A stretch of 64,000 nt of DNA from Bacteroidales bacterium UBA6431. Its GTDB lineage: Bacteria; Bacteroidota; Bacteroidia; Bacteroidales; UBA932. The position numbers and the translations under genes were made by a program. The DNA lies in NCBI GenBank assembly GCA_002439095.1, contig DJOT01000051.1:25472-89471 (forward strand), given 5' to 3'. Of this stretch, positions 18,817 through 28,032 are shown one piece after another (positions within the stretch are counted from its first letter, which is position 1; the number at the start of each line of letters is the position of its first letter). The notes under the pieces were generated by a model. It was not told the origin of the DNA. It did not search any database and saw nothing but the letters and a program-made list of their open reading frames with translations.

Positions 18817-21800
18817 ATGGCTAAAGAAAAGAAATTCATCACCTGTGATGGTAATCAGGCCGCGTCAAACATCGCTTACCTTTTCAGCGAGCACGCCGCC
18901 ATCTACCCTATCACGCCATCTTCGACAATGGCAGAGAACATTGACGAATGGGCTGCCCACGGCAAGAAGAACCTGTGGGGAGAGACTGTCAAAGTCACCG
19001 AGATGCAGAGTGAGGCAGGCGCTGCCGGCGCTGTCCATGGTTCCCTCCAGGCCGGTGCCCTGACCACCACCTACACCGCCTCTCAGGGTCTCCTCCTGAT
19101 GATTCCTAATATGTACAAGATCGCCGGCGAGATGCTCCCGGCCGTCTTCCACGTATCAGCACGCGCCCTGGCATCCCACGCCCTTTCCATCTTCGGAGAC
19201 CATCAGGATGTGATGGCATGTCGCCAGACCGGTTTTGCCATGCTCGCATCAAGCTCCGTACAGGAAGCCCAGGATCTCGCGGCTGTGGCACACCTCTCCG
19301 CCATCAAGGCTTCAGTACCTTTCCTACACTTCTTCGACGGATTCCGCACCTCACATGAGATCCAGAAGATCGAGGCCATCGATGAGGAGGACCTCAAGAA
19401 GATGGTCAGCCAGAAGTCTCTGGACAACTTCCGCGCACGCGCCCTCACCCCGGAGGCTCCGGTGACCCGCGGCACTGCGCAGAACGGAGACGTATATTTT
19501 CAGGCGGTCGAGTCCCGCAATCAGGTCTATGAGGCCGTTCCGGACATCGTAGCACGCTACATGGGAGAAATCGGAGAACTGACCGGACGCCAGTACCGTC
19601 CGTTCGAGTACTACGGAGCAGCGGATGCCGAATGCATCATCGTGGCCATGGGTTCAGTCACCGAGACAGCAAGGGAGACTGTGGACTACCTCGCCACCCG
19701 CGGACGCAAATACGGTGTTGTCACCGTGCACCTCTACCGCCCGTTCTCCGAGAAATATCTCCTCAAAGTACTTCCAAAGAGCGTCAAGAAGATCGCTGTG
19801 CTCGACAGGACCAAAGAGCCGGGAGCACTCGGGGAGCCTCTCTACCTCGACATCAAGGCCCTTTTCCAGGACAAGGACAACGCTCCGCTCGTAATCGGCG
19901 GCCGCTACGGACTCTCATCCAAGGACACCACCCCTGCGCAGATCATCGCAGTGTTCGACAACCTCGACCGCAAGGAGCCTAAGAACGACTTCACCATCGG
20001 CATCACCGATGACGTCACCTTCAAGAGCCTCCCGACCAAGGGTGAGGTTTCCATCGTGAAGAAGGGCACCACCGAGTGCAAGTTCTACGGACTCGGCTCA
20101 GACGGTACTGTCGGCGCAAACAAGAACACCATCAAGATCATCGGCACCCACACCGACCTCTACAGCCAGGCATACTTCGACTACGACTCCAAGAAGTCCG
20201 GCGGATACACCTGCTCTCACCTCAGGTTCGGAAAAGAGCCTATCAAGGCTCCATATCTTGTCAACACCCCTGACTTCGTGGCCTGCCACGTGCCTTCATA
20301 CCTTGAGAAATACGATGTGCTCAAGGGCATCAAGGAAGGCGGCAGCCTCCTTCTCAACTCCCTCTGGGATGAAGAGGAGACAAAGGAAAGGATTCCGGAC
20401 TTCGTCAAGTCTGTGATCGGGCGCAAGAAGATCAAGCTCTACATCATCAACGCCACCAAGATCGCATCCGAGATCGGCCTCGGAGGACGCACCAACACCA
20501 TTCTCCAGAGTGCATTCTTCCGCATTTCAGGCATCATCCCTGTAGATGACGCTGTCAAGTACATGAAAGATGCGGCTCTCAAGTCTTATGGCAAGAAGGG
20601 CGAGAACATCGTAAACATGAACTACGCCGCAATCGACCGCGGTGGTGAGTACATCGAGGTCAAGGTTCCTGCCGAGTGGGCAAACATCAACGCCAAGTTC
20701 GTCAACCACAACGCCAACCGCCTCGCAACTCCGTTCGTCAAGGAGATCGCCGACGTGGTCAACGCACAGTGCGGCGACAGCCTCCCGGTAAGCGCGTTCC
20801 TGCCATACAAGGACGGCACCATGCCGGCCGGCACAGCCGCATACGAGAAGAGAGGCGTGGCCGTGAACGTTCCTGTATGGGATGCCGACAAATGTATCCA
20901 GTGCAACACCTGTGCATTCGTCTGCCCTCACGCTGCCATCCGTCCGTTCCTCCTCACTCCAGAGCAGGCGGCCGCAGCTCCTGCGGGCATCAAGCTCGCT
21001 GACGGCAAGGCGAACCTCAAGGACTACAAGTACGCCATCGCCATCTCAGTCTCAGACTGTACCGGATGCGGCAACTGCGTCGATGTCTGCCTCGCCAAGG
21101 ACAAGGCCCTCTCGATGCAGCCATATATGGACAACACTGCCGAGCAGGACAACTTCGACTACCTCAACACCAAGGTGGGCTACAAGACTGTCGGAGATCC
21201 TAAGGCCAACATGAAGAACTCCCAGTTCGCACAGCCTCTGTTCGAGTTCTCCGGCGCATGTGCAGGCTGCGGTGAGACTCCGTACATCAAGAACATCACC
21301 CAGCTCTTCGGTGACCACATGATGATCGCCAACGCGACTGGATGCTCGTCAATCTACGGAGCTTCATTCCCGTCATCACCATACTGCACTGACGCGCACG
21401 GACACGGACCGGCTTGGGCCAACTCCTTGTTCGAGGACTTCTGCGAGTTCGGACTCGGCATGAGGCTCGGTTCCGAGCGCATCCGCAAGACCGTGGGCGA
21501 GCTTATGACCAAGGGCCTCAGCTGCGAATGCTGCTCAGACGAGATCAAGGCCCTCTTCCAGAAGTGGCTTGACAACAAGGAGGACTATGCAGTGACCCGC
21601 GAAGTCACCGACAAGCTCATCCCTCTCATAGAGGCTTGCGGCTGCGAGATCTGCCAGGGCCTGCTCAAACTCAAGCAGTACATCCCGGCACGCAGCCAGT
21701 GGATCATCGGCGGAGACGGAGCAAGCTACGACATCGGATACGGCGGACTTGACCATGTGCTCGCTTCCGGCGAGAATGTCAACATCCTCGTACTCGACAC

Positions 21801-22335
21801 CGAGGTCTACTCCAACACCGGAGGCCAGTCATCCAAGGCCACCCCTGCAGGTGCCATCGCCAAATTCGCCGCTTCCGGCAAGAAGATCCGCAAGAAGGAT
21901 CTCGGCATGATGGCCATGAGCTACGGCTATGTATATGTGGCACAGGTGGCCATGGGAGCAAGCCCTGTCCAGTACCTCAACGCCATCAAGGAAGCTGAGG
22001 CCTACGACGGACCGTCCCTCGTGATCGCCTACGCACCATGTATCAACCACGGTCTCAAGGCCGGCATGGGACTCAGCCAGAGGGAGGAGAAGCTCGCCGT
22101 CGAGTGCGGATACTGGCACCTCTACAGGTACAACCCTATGCTTGAGGACAAGAATCCGTTCTCACTTGACTCCAAGGAGCCTGACTGGACCAAGTTCCAG
22201 GACTTCCTCAAGGGAGAAGTGAGGTTCGCGTCCCTCTACAAGCTCTTCCCTGACCATGCTGCGGAACTCCTGGAGAAGACCGAAGAGTTCGCCAAACTCA
22301 GGTACGAGAACTACAAGAGGCTTGCAGGAAAATAA
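18817..22335 (+). CDS. nifJ: Pyruvate:ferredoxin (flavodoxin) oxidoreductase
   Basis: 1172 residues, the normal length for the homodimeric single-chain enzyme. In order it has the pyrimidine-binding domain (TPSSTMAE near the start, TEMQSEAGA), the transketolase-like domain II, the gamma-type domain, two [4Fe-4S] motifs (CIQCNTC from residue 693 and CTGCGNC from residue 748), the CAGCGE cysteine pair, and the TPP-binding domain (GDGASYDIGYGG from residue 967, SNTGGQSSK). It converts pyruvate and CoA to acetyl-CoA and CO2, reducing ferredoxin, in the cytoplasm of anaerobes. Its own promoter and generous intergenic spaces suggest a monocistronic gene. Codons look like those of a highly expressed gene. 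Confidence 0.97.
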   Translation: MAKEKKFITCDGNQAASNIAYLFSEHAAIYPITPSSTMAENIDEWAAHGKKNLWGETVKVTEMQSEAGAAGAVHGSLQAGALTTTYTASQGLLLMIPNMYKIAGEMLPAVFHVSARALASHALSIFGDHQDVMACRQTGFAMLASSSVQEAQDLAAVAHLSAIKASVPFLHFFDGFRTSHEIQKIEAIDEEDLKKMVSQKSLDNFRARALTPEAPVTRGTAQNGDVYFQAVESRNQVYEAVPDIVARYMGEIGELTGRQYRPFEYYGAADAECIIVAMGSVTETARETVDYLATRGRKYGVVTVHLYRPFSEKYLLKVLPKSVKKIAVLDRTKEPGALGEPLYLDIKALFQDKDNAPLVIGGRYGLSSKDTTPAQIIAVFDNLDRKEPKNDFTIGITDDVTFKSLPTKGEVSIVKKGTTECKFYGLGSDGTVGANKNTIKIIGTHTDLYSQAYFDYDSKKSGGYTCSHLRFGKEPIKAPYLVNTPDFVACHVPSYLEKYDVLKGIKEGGSLLLNSLWDEEETKERIPDFVKSVIGRKKIKLYIINATKIASEIGLGGRTNTILQSAFFRISGIIPVDDAVKYMKDAALKSYGKKGENIVNMNYAAIDRGGEYIEVKVPAEWANINAKFVNHNANRLATPFVKEIADVVNAQCGDSLPVSAFLPYKDGTMPAGTAAYEKRGVAVNVPVWDADKCIQCNTCAFVCPHAAIRPFLLTPEQAAAAPAGIKLADGKANLKDYKYAIAISVSDCTGCGNCVDVCLAKDKALSMQPYMDNTAEQDNFDYLNTKVGYKTVGDPKANMKNSQFAQPLFEFSGACAGCGETPYIKNITQLFGDHMMIANATGCSSIYGASFPSSPYCTDAHGHGPAWANSLFEDFCEFGLGMRLGSERIRKTVGELMTKGLSCECCSDEIKALFQKWLDNKEDYAVTREVTDKLIPLIEACGCEICQGLLKLKQYIPARSQWIIGGDGASYDIGYGGLDHVLASGENVNILVLDTEVYSNTGGQSSKATPAGAIAKFAASGKKIRKKDLGMMAMSYGYVYVAQVAMGASPVQYLNAIKEAEAYDGPSLVIAYAPCINHGLKAGMGLSQREEKLAVECGYWHLYRYNPMLEDKNPFSLDSKEPDWTKFQDFLKGEVRFASLYKLFPDHAAELLEKTEEFAKLRYENYKRLAGK

Positions 22336-22371
22336 TTTCTTGAAATGACTTGCTATTTGACAAAATAGGCT

Positions 22372-22379
22372 TATATTTG
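22372..22379 (+). promoter_or_regulatory. -7 box (TATATTTG) of the M16 protease gene
   Basis: Exact TAnnTTTG, 41 nt before the ATG. A CTTG about 19 bp upstream could be the -33 element. Confidence 0.6.
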
Positions 22380-22420
22380 CAGTGTACTATTGAAGTATTA
22401 CACTTAGCGAATATAAGAAA

Positions 22421-25234
22421 ATGGTCAAAAAAATCTTAATCTCAGCAGCGGTACTTCTTGGTGCCGCTGCTTTGTGTTTCGGACAGGGACAGCAGCTGCC
22501 CCAGTTGCCTAACGACCCGGAGACAAGGGTCGGCAAGCTCGACAACGGGCTGACCTACTACATCCGCCACAACGACAAGCCCGCGCAGAGGGCCGAGTTC
22601 TACCTCGCCACCGACGTCGGAGCCATCCAGGAGACCCCGGATCAGGACGGTCTGGCGCACTTCCTCGAGCACATGTGCTTCAACGGCACCAAGAACTTCC
22701 CGGGCAAGAGCATCCTCAACTGGCTTGAAAGCATCGGAGCCTCTTTCGGAGGCAACGTCAACGCCTCCACAGGAGTCGAGCAGACCATCTACCTGCTCAA
22801 CAACATCCCGCTTGTCCGCCCTACCGTAGTGGACACCTGCCTGCTCATAATGCATGACTACTCCCACTTCGTGACCTGCGATCCGGAGGAGATCGATAAG
22901 GAGCGCGGCGTCATCCTTGAAGAGAAGCGCTCACGCAATACAGCATCATGGCGACTCCACGAGAAGACCCTGCCTTACCTGTACGGGGACACCAAGTATG
23001 CAGGCTGCACCATCATCGGAAGCGAGGACAACCTCAAGAACTTCAAGCCGGAGAGCCTGACCAACTTCTACCACACCTGGTACCGTCCTGACATGCAGGC
23101 TCTTATCGTGGTCGGAGACATCAATGTCGATGAGGTGGAAGCAAAGATCAAGAAGATCTTCTCCGACATACCGGCCGCCGAAAACCCTAAGGCCAAGGAT
23201 GTAATCACCATCCCTGACAACGAGAAGCCGGTTATCGGCATCATCACCGACCCGGAGACCAGCACCTCTACCTTCGAGGTCTATTGGAAGAGCGCAGCCC
23301 AGCCGGAAGAGCTGAACAGCACCGCCGTAGGTCTTATGGCAGAAGTGGCCAAGAGCCTGATAGGCAACATAATGGCTGAACGTTTCGGAGACATCAGCGC
23401 CAAACCTGACGCCCCGTTCCTCTACGCGGGATTCGGTATCACCAACGTCTGCGAGACCATGGACGTGGCCTACGGTGAGGTCTCATGCAAAGAGGGAGCA
23501 GCCCTCCAGGGATTCGAGGCCATGCTCACCGAAATCGAGAAGATGCACCGCTTCGGCTTCACCGACTCAGAATTCGAGCGCGCCAAGAACGAGGTCCTCT
23601 CGCAATACGAGACAGCTGCCAACAAGGCCGACACCCGCAAGAACGCCGAGTTCGTCATGCCGATGATAATGAACTTCTTCGACAACTACTCGTTCATGGA
23701 TCCGAAGACAGAGTACCAGATGGTACAGGCCCTGATGGCGCAGTTCAACACGAGCATCCTCAACCAGCTCGCCCAGCAGCTCATCACCCGCAACAACATG
23801 GTGGTCATCTACTCCGGTCCTGAGAAAGAAGGGGCTGAACACCCTGATGCCGGTCAGGTGCAGGCCATCATCGACAAGGTGGAGAATGCCGAGTACACCC
23901 AGGAAGCCGGAGAGGAGATCCCTACAGCCTTCCTCGACCCTTCAACCCTCAAGGGCAGCAAGATCAAAAAGACCGTGGCCGGCCTCTACGGGTCAGAAGT
24001 GCTCACCCTCAAGAACGGAGTGAAAGTCATCCTCCTGCCTTCAGACAGGGAGAAGGACAAAGTCAACTTCAACATCTTCAAGAGAGGAGGACAGAGCCTC
24101 ATCTCAGACGAGGACCTCTACTCTTTCGAGGACAACATTTGGGCCCTCTACCAGCAGAACACCGGTGTGGCCGGTTTCCCTGCCACGACAGTCAGAAAGA
24201 TGCTCTCAGGCAAACAGGTGGCTGTAAGCCCTTACATCGGAGAATACACCCACGGCGTCAGCGCCACCAGCACCACCAAGGACCTAGAGACGGCGTTCCA
24301 GCTTATGTACCTCTATTTCACATCCCCACGCTTCGATCCTGACGAATACGCCAACGGCATAACCCAGATCGAGAATGTGCTCCCGAACCTTGAGAACCAG
24401 CCGAACTGGCAGCTCCAGAAGCAGCTCGCAAAGACCATCTACGACAGCCCGCGCGACTTCACCCTTGACAAGGACGTGCTCGCCAAGGCCAGCCTCCAGA
24501 CCCTGGAGAAGAACTACCGCAGGCTGTTCAAGGACGCCGCAGGTGCAACCCTCGTAGTTGTCGGAGACTTCGACAGGGATACCATTCTCCCTCTTGTTGA
24601 AAGATATGCAGGTTCTCTCGCCAAGGGAAAGAAGGCCACAAACTGGGAATACCGCAACGACGGCATCATCGACGGACGCAAGGTCAACGACTTCCGCACC
24701 CCGATGCAGACCCCTATGGTGACGGTAGTCCAGATCTACAAGGCCGACAAGCCATACAGCGTCAAGGAAGAAGTGGACTACACGGCCCTGAGCTACATCC
24801 TCAACATGGTCTACACCGAGACCCTCCGCGAGGAGGAAGGCGGCACCTACGGAGCCAGCGCCTCAGCGCAGCTCACACACCAGCCTTACGAGACACGCCT
24901 TCTCCAGGTGGCGTTCCAGACCAACGAGGAGCAGTGCGACAAACTGCGCGAACTCGCGGTCAAGGGCATGGAAGACCTCGCGAAGAACGGCCCTGACGCC
25001 GAGAAGTTCGACAAGGCCAAGAAGAATCTCGAAAAGACCGTCCCGGAGAACAAGCTGCGCAACGCATGGTGGAGCTCCGCACTTCAGGACGCCGAGAAAT
25101 ACGGCATCAACTATGTGGTTGAATACGAAGCCGCTGTAGAGGCTCTGACTCCGGATAGCGTAAAGAAAGCGGCGGAAGAACTGCTCGCATCAGGCAACTT
25201 CATCGAGCTTGTGATGAGACCTGAAGTCAAATAA
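22421..25234 (+). CDS. M16 family zinc metalloprotease (PqqL type)
   Basis: 937 residues with a signal peptide (MVKKILISAAVLLGAAALCFG). The inverted zinc motif HFLEH is at 80-84, and the distal glutamate is in LEEKRSRN (about 167-168). The rest follows the four-domain clam-shell of two-repeat M16 enzymes; the second half keeps the fold but lacks HxxEH, as usual. Such exported proteases degrade peptides in the periplasm. Transcribed alone from its own promoter. Its 3' end overlaps the convergent LysR-fusion gene by 45 nt. Confidence 0.92.
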   Translation: MVKKILISAAVLLGAAALCFGQGQQLPQLPNDPETRVGKLDNGLTYYIRHNDKPAQRAEFYLATDVGAIQETPDQDGLAHFLEHMCFNGTKNFPGKSILNWLESIGASFGGNVNASTGVEQTIYLLNNIPLVRPTVVDTCLLIMHDYSHFVTCDPEEIDKERGVILEEKRSRNTASWRLHEKTLPYLYGDTKYAGCTIIGSEDNLKNFKPESLTNFYHTWYRPDMQALIVVGDINVDEVEAKIKKIFSDIPAAENPKAKDVITIPDNEKPVIGIITDPETSTSTFEVYWKSAAQPEELNSTAVGLMAEVAKSLIGNIMAERFGDISAKPDAPFLYAGFGITNVCETMDVAYGEVSCKEGAALQGFEAMLTEIEKMHRFGFTDSEFERAKNEVLSQYETAANKADTRKNAEFVMPMIMNFFDNYSFMDPKTEYQMVQALMAQFNTSILNQLAQQLITRNNMVVIYSGPEKEGAEHPDAGQVQAIIDKVENAEYTQEAGEEIPTAFLDPSTLKGSKIKKTVAGLYGSEVLTLKNGVKVILLPSDREKDKVNFNIFKRGGQSLISDEDLYSFEDNIWALYQQNTGVAGFPATTVRKMLSGKQVAVSPYIGEYTHGVSATSTTKDLETAFQLMYLYFTSPRFDPDEYANGITQIENVLPNLENQPNWQLQKQLAKTIYDSPRDFTLDKDVLAKASLQTLEKNYRRLFKDAAGATLVVVGDFDRDTILPLVERYAGSLAKGKKATNWEYRNDGIIDGRKVNDFRTPMQTPMVTVVQIYKADKPYSVKEEVDYTALSYILNMVYTETLREEEGGTYGASASAQLTHQPYETRLLQVAFQTNEEQCDKLRELAVKGMEDLAKNGPDAEKFDKAKKNLEKTVPENKLRNAWWSSALQDAEKYGINYVVEYEAAVEALTPDSVKKAAEELLASGNFIELVMRPEVK

Positions 25235-26428
25235 TACCTGCCCCCGGCAGAAGACATACCTCACCGAGGCAGTCTCCGCCGGGGCATTTTCCCCGGAAGG
25301 CAAGGCAAGGACAGCATCCGCGAGCTTGCCCCGGCTTATTTCTCCGGCGTCGATGCCAAAAGCATCGGCGCCGTTTTTTGTTGCCCAGCACATCAGTGTC
25401 CCGTAGGCCAAAGGCTCATGTCCCATTGAAGAAAGCAAGTGCGCCGCCCTGATCTCTTCGGAGAGAGGATTCCCCCTCCCGCCGAGGCAGATCCTCACAC
25501 CGGAGAAGACTGCATTTTCATAAGGGAATCTGACCCCGGAAGATGCCAGGTCCCGCGACGGGCTGTGAACAACGGTGACCCCGCGCCTGGCAGCCGTCCG
25601 CCAGTCCTGCCCATCCATCAGGGAGCAGCCGCAGAGCAGCACGTCGCTCTTCAGCAGTCCAAGAGAATCGAGATATCCCAATGGAGTGAGAGAATATGTC
25701 TTCTCAAAATAATCCAGCTCCGGCTTCGTGTCGGGAAGGATGACCCTTGTCATGAGAGAATGCTTGCGGGCGAAAGCGAAAGCACGCTTGAGTTCCTCCT
25801 GCTTAAGCGAACTCAGTTCCGGCAGGGCAAGCACCTTTACGCTTTCAACAGAATCCTCGGAAACCAGCGCCCTCTCTTTGTATGGCAGATCAGCAAGTAT
25901 TCTGTATCCGCTGCTCTCCCCTATCTGCGCAGCCTCCTCGAAGTCCGGACAATATCCCGCATAAAACCCTGTCTGCGATGCCCCCTCAGGAAGTTTTTCC
26001 AGATCAGCGAAGCAGTCAAACATGAGGGGACGGATCTCAAGCCCGGAGGCATCTATCTTCCTGTCCACACGGACATCTTCACCAGCCTCCAGTTCTGCAA
26101 AATACCCGCCGTCCATCAATATGTCCGTTCTCTTGCCGTCACAGATGACATTCTGAACTAGGATGGTCTTTGGAGCCTTGCAGCTCTCTTCGAGGGTACG
26201 GTATGCTTCGAGGACGGCATTGGCCCTAGACAGGAACTGTCTGCCTTTCCACGTGAGGCTCACACCGCTGCGGGAGCGACACAGGAGTCTCGCCCCGGCA
26301 TACTTTTCAAGTTCAGCGACATTCTGGCTGACGGCAGGCTGCGAAATGCCAAGCGCCCTCGCGGCCGCGGAAAAACTTCCGCAATCCGCGAGGGTCGCAA
26401 AAACTTTCAGCCTGAAACGGTCTATCAT
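25190..26428 (-). CDS. LysR-type HTH fused to a degenerate amidohydrolase domain
   Basis: 412 residues. Residues 1-65 are a LysR winged HTH (GSFSAAARALGISQPAVSQNVAELE). Instead of the normal periplasmic-binding-like effector domain, residues about 88-412 resemble ATZ/TRZ-type amidohydrolases: the composite-domain strand VICDGKRTDILMDG, IDASGLEIRP, then LDSLGLL, HSPSRDLASSG, and ATKNGADAFGID..GKLADAVLAL. The metal-ligand motifs are lost: HxH reads FDCFAD (137-142), the next His site reads LLCGCS, and the catalytic Asp site reads GGRGN. The domain is therefore probably a small-molecule sensor, not an enzyme. It overlaps the esterase gene by 4 nt and shares its promoter through a ferredoxin gene. 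Targets are unknown. Confidence 0.85.
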   Translation of the reverse strand: MIDRFRLKVFATLADCGSFSAAARALGISQPAVSQNVAELEKYAGARLLCRSRSGVSLTWKGRQFLSRANAVLEAYRTLEESCKAPKTILVQNVICDGKRTDILMDGGYFAELEAGEDVRVDRKIDASGLEIRPLMFDCFADLEKLPEGASQTGFYAGYCPDFEEAAQIGESSGYRILADLPYKERALVSEDSVESVKVLALPELSSLKQEELKRAFAFARKHSLMTRVILPDTKPELDYFEKTYSLTPLGYLDSLGLLKSDVLLCGCSLMDGQDWRTAARRGVTVVHSPSRDLASSGVRFPYENAVFSGVRICLGGRGNPLSEEIRAAHLLSSMGHEPLAYGTLMCWATKNGADAFGIDAGEISRGKLADAVLALPSGENAPAETASVRYVFCRGQVLFDFRSHHKLDEVA

Positions 26429-27381
26429 AGCCCCTTCCTGCGGTCTGCCAGCCAGCGGGACAGGATCTGGAAGAAGTTCTCCCTCTGGTTTCCGAGACTG
26501 TCATGCCCGGAGTTCTCCACTGTGGTGAAGCCCCAGCCGTGTCCGCCACCGGTGAAGATGTGGAGTTCCCCCGGAACCCCGCATTTCTGCATTGACCTGT
26601 AATAGCGTATGCTGTTTTCCGGAGGTACGGCCCTGTCATCCCCGCTCAGCAGAAGGATGGTCTCGGGGGTGTCTGGGGAAACACGGTTTTCAAGGGAATA
26701 GTACTCGACTTCCTTCTGGCCCGCTTTAGGGCCTATGAGGTTCTTCCTGGTACCGGCGTGGGTCACGAATTCCTCGAAAGTAATTACAGGATAGATGAGT
26801 ACGGAGAAGTCCGGCCTTGTCACCCCGTCCTCGAAAAGGGTGGATGCGCTGGCGGCAAGATGTCCTCCCGCGGAGAAGCCCATCACCCCGATCTGCTTCA
26901 CTCCCCACTCCGCCGCGTGATGGCGGCAGTAGCGGAATGCGTTCTGCACGTCGCGGAGCGGCAGCCGGCAGTGTCCGTTAGGCATGCGGTAGAGCACCAC
27001 GCACACGGCAATGCCCTGCTTTATGCACCAGTCCGCTACACGTGAGCCCTCGTTGGCCGCGGAGCAGTTGGAATAACCGCCGCCCGGGCACACTACTATC
27101 ATCTGTCCGTTGCCTTTCTTCGGGAGATAAATGTCAATATAGGCATCATCGCCTATGTTTCCCACATTGCCCCTCTCGTTGACCGTGTTGGCTCCGCTCA
27201 GACCGTTGGCTTCAATGGGCCCGAGGGTGACGGCTTTGCCGCCCTCTACGATGCCGAGGTCCACACCCTGCCCCTTCGGGTAGAGCTTCAGTGTCATGTC
27301 AGGCTTCACCAGTTCGTATGCGTTCACCTGTACAAACGCAAAGAGGGCTGCAAGAGCCCCCGTTATAAGTTTTCTTTTCAT
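26425..27381 (-). CDS. Secreted alpha/beta-hydrolase (carbohydrate esterase-like)
   Basis: 318 residues with a signal peptide (MKRKLITGALAALFAFVQVNA). It has the alpha/beta-hydrolase layout: oxyanion-hole CPGGGYS (98-104), nucleophile elbow GFSAGG (Ser170), acid SGDDR (Asp249) and catalytic His281 in GGGHGWG. It resembles Bacteroidetes acetyl-xylan or broad carbohydrate esterases annexed to polysaccharide loci; deacetylation of pectin or xylan is plausible but not shown. It lies between a ferredoxin gene (15-nt gap) and the LysR-fusion gene (4-nt overlap), so that regulator may control it. Confidence 0.82.
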   Translation of the reverse strand: MKRKLITGALAALFAFVQVNAYELVKPDMTLKLYPKGQGVDLGIVEGGKAVTLGPIEANGLSGANTVNERGNVGNIGDDAYIDIYLPKKGNGQMIVVCPGGGYSNCSAANEGSRVADWCIKQGIAVCVVLYRMPNGHCRLPLRDVQNAFRYCRHHAAEWGVKQIGVMGFSAGGHLAASASTLFEDGVTRPDFSVLIYPVITFEEFVTHAGTRKNLIGPKAGQKEVEYYSLENRVSPDTPETILLLSGDDRAVPPENSIRYYRSMQKCGVPGELHIFTGGGHGWGFTTVENSGHDSLGNQRENFFQILSRWLADRRKGL

Positions 27382-27396
27382 CTGGAAAAGCTATGT

Positions 27397-27567
27397 CTAC
27401 GCCTCTGAGATGGCGCCCATCGGGCAAGCGTCGGCGCAGGCGCCGCAGCTGATGCACACATCAGGGTCGATAGAATATACATCTCCCTCTTTGATAGCCC
27501 CTGAAGGGCACTCGCTCTGGCAGGTGCCACAGGCGACGCAGACGTTAGGATCAATTTTGTAAGCCAT
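27397..27567 (-). CDS. 2[4Fe-4S] ferredoxin
   Basis: 56 residues from the ATG at 27567 (MAYKIDPN); this start gives the usual short clostridial-type ferredoxin. Two clusters are bound by CVACGTCQSECP and CISCGACADACP. It carries low-potential electrons in the cytoplasm and is a natural partner of the POR encoded 5 kb away. First gene of a three-gene leftward operon, 29 nt after a good -7 box. Confidence 0.95.
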   Translation of the reverse strand: MAYKIDPNVCVACGTCQSECPSGAIKEGDVYSIDPDVCISCGACADACPMGAISEA

Positions 27568-27596
27568 AATTCTTATTGTGTTTTTCAATCAAAAGA

Positions 27597-27604
27597 CAAA
27601 AGTA
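27597..27604 (-). promoter_or_regulatory. Leftward -7 box (TACTTTTG) of the ferredoxin operon
   Basis: On the minus strand this reads TACTTTTG, exact TAnnTTTG, 29 nt before the ferredoxin ATG. Confidence 0.6.
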
Positions 27605-27651
27605 ATAGGAAAATCTGAATTAACAAGTTTTTCAAGGCAAAGATTTATTGC

Positions 27652-27659
27652 TAACTTTG
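27652..27659 (+). promoter_or_regulatory. -7 box (TAACTTTG) very close to a start codon
   Basis: Exact TAnnTTTG ending only 7 nt before the DUF1573 ATG at 27667. If the box is used, the transcript has almost no leader. It is divergent from the ferredoxin promoter 48 bp away. Confidence 0.5.
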
Positions 27660-27666
27660 CGCTTGT

Positions 27667-28032
27667 ATGAAGACTTTAATCGCTTTTCTGCTGTCTCTGG
27701 CGCTTGCCGCGCCTCTCAATTTCGACAAGACGGTACACGATTTCGGACAGGTGACCACTTCCGCGGGGCCGCTCACCTGCACTTTCACAGTGACCAACAG
27801 CTCCGGGGAGCCGCTGACCATATTCGCCGTGGTGTCTTCCTGCGGCTGCACCGAGGTCAAATGGACCAGGGAGACCATAGCCCCGGGGGCCAAAGGCAGC
27901 ATCACGGCCACCTACTCCAACGATGAGGGCCCGACTTATTTCGACAAGACACTTACAGTATATACCTCCGCACAGAAGAAGCCGGTGATATTGCACCTGA
28001 AGGGAATCGTGAAGAAGAATGGCACAAAATAA
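27667..28032 (+). CDS. DUF1573 (ASH-like) secreted protein
   Basis: 121 residues. An N-terminal hydrophobic signal (MKTLIAFLLSLALAAP) precedes one DUF1573 beta-sandwich: FDKTVHDFGQV, FTVTNSSGEPLTI, SSCGCTEVKW and PGAKGSITATY. The SCGCT motif is typical of the family, whose molecular role is unknown; members are periplasmic or surface-attached in Bacteroidetes. The stop overlaps parE by 14 nt, so the two are co-transcribed. A promoter box lies almost directly before the ATG. Confidence 0.85.
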   Translation: MKTLIAFLLSLALAAPLNFDKTVHDFGQVTTSAGPLTCTFTVTNSSGEPLTIFAVVSSCGCTEVKWTRETIAPGAKGSITATYSNDEGPTYFDKTLTVYTSAQKKPVILHLKGIVKKNGTK

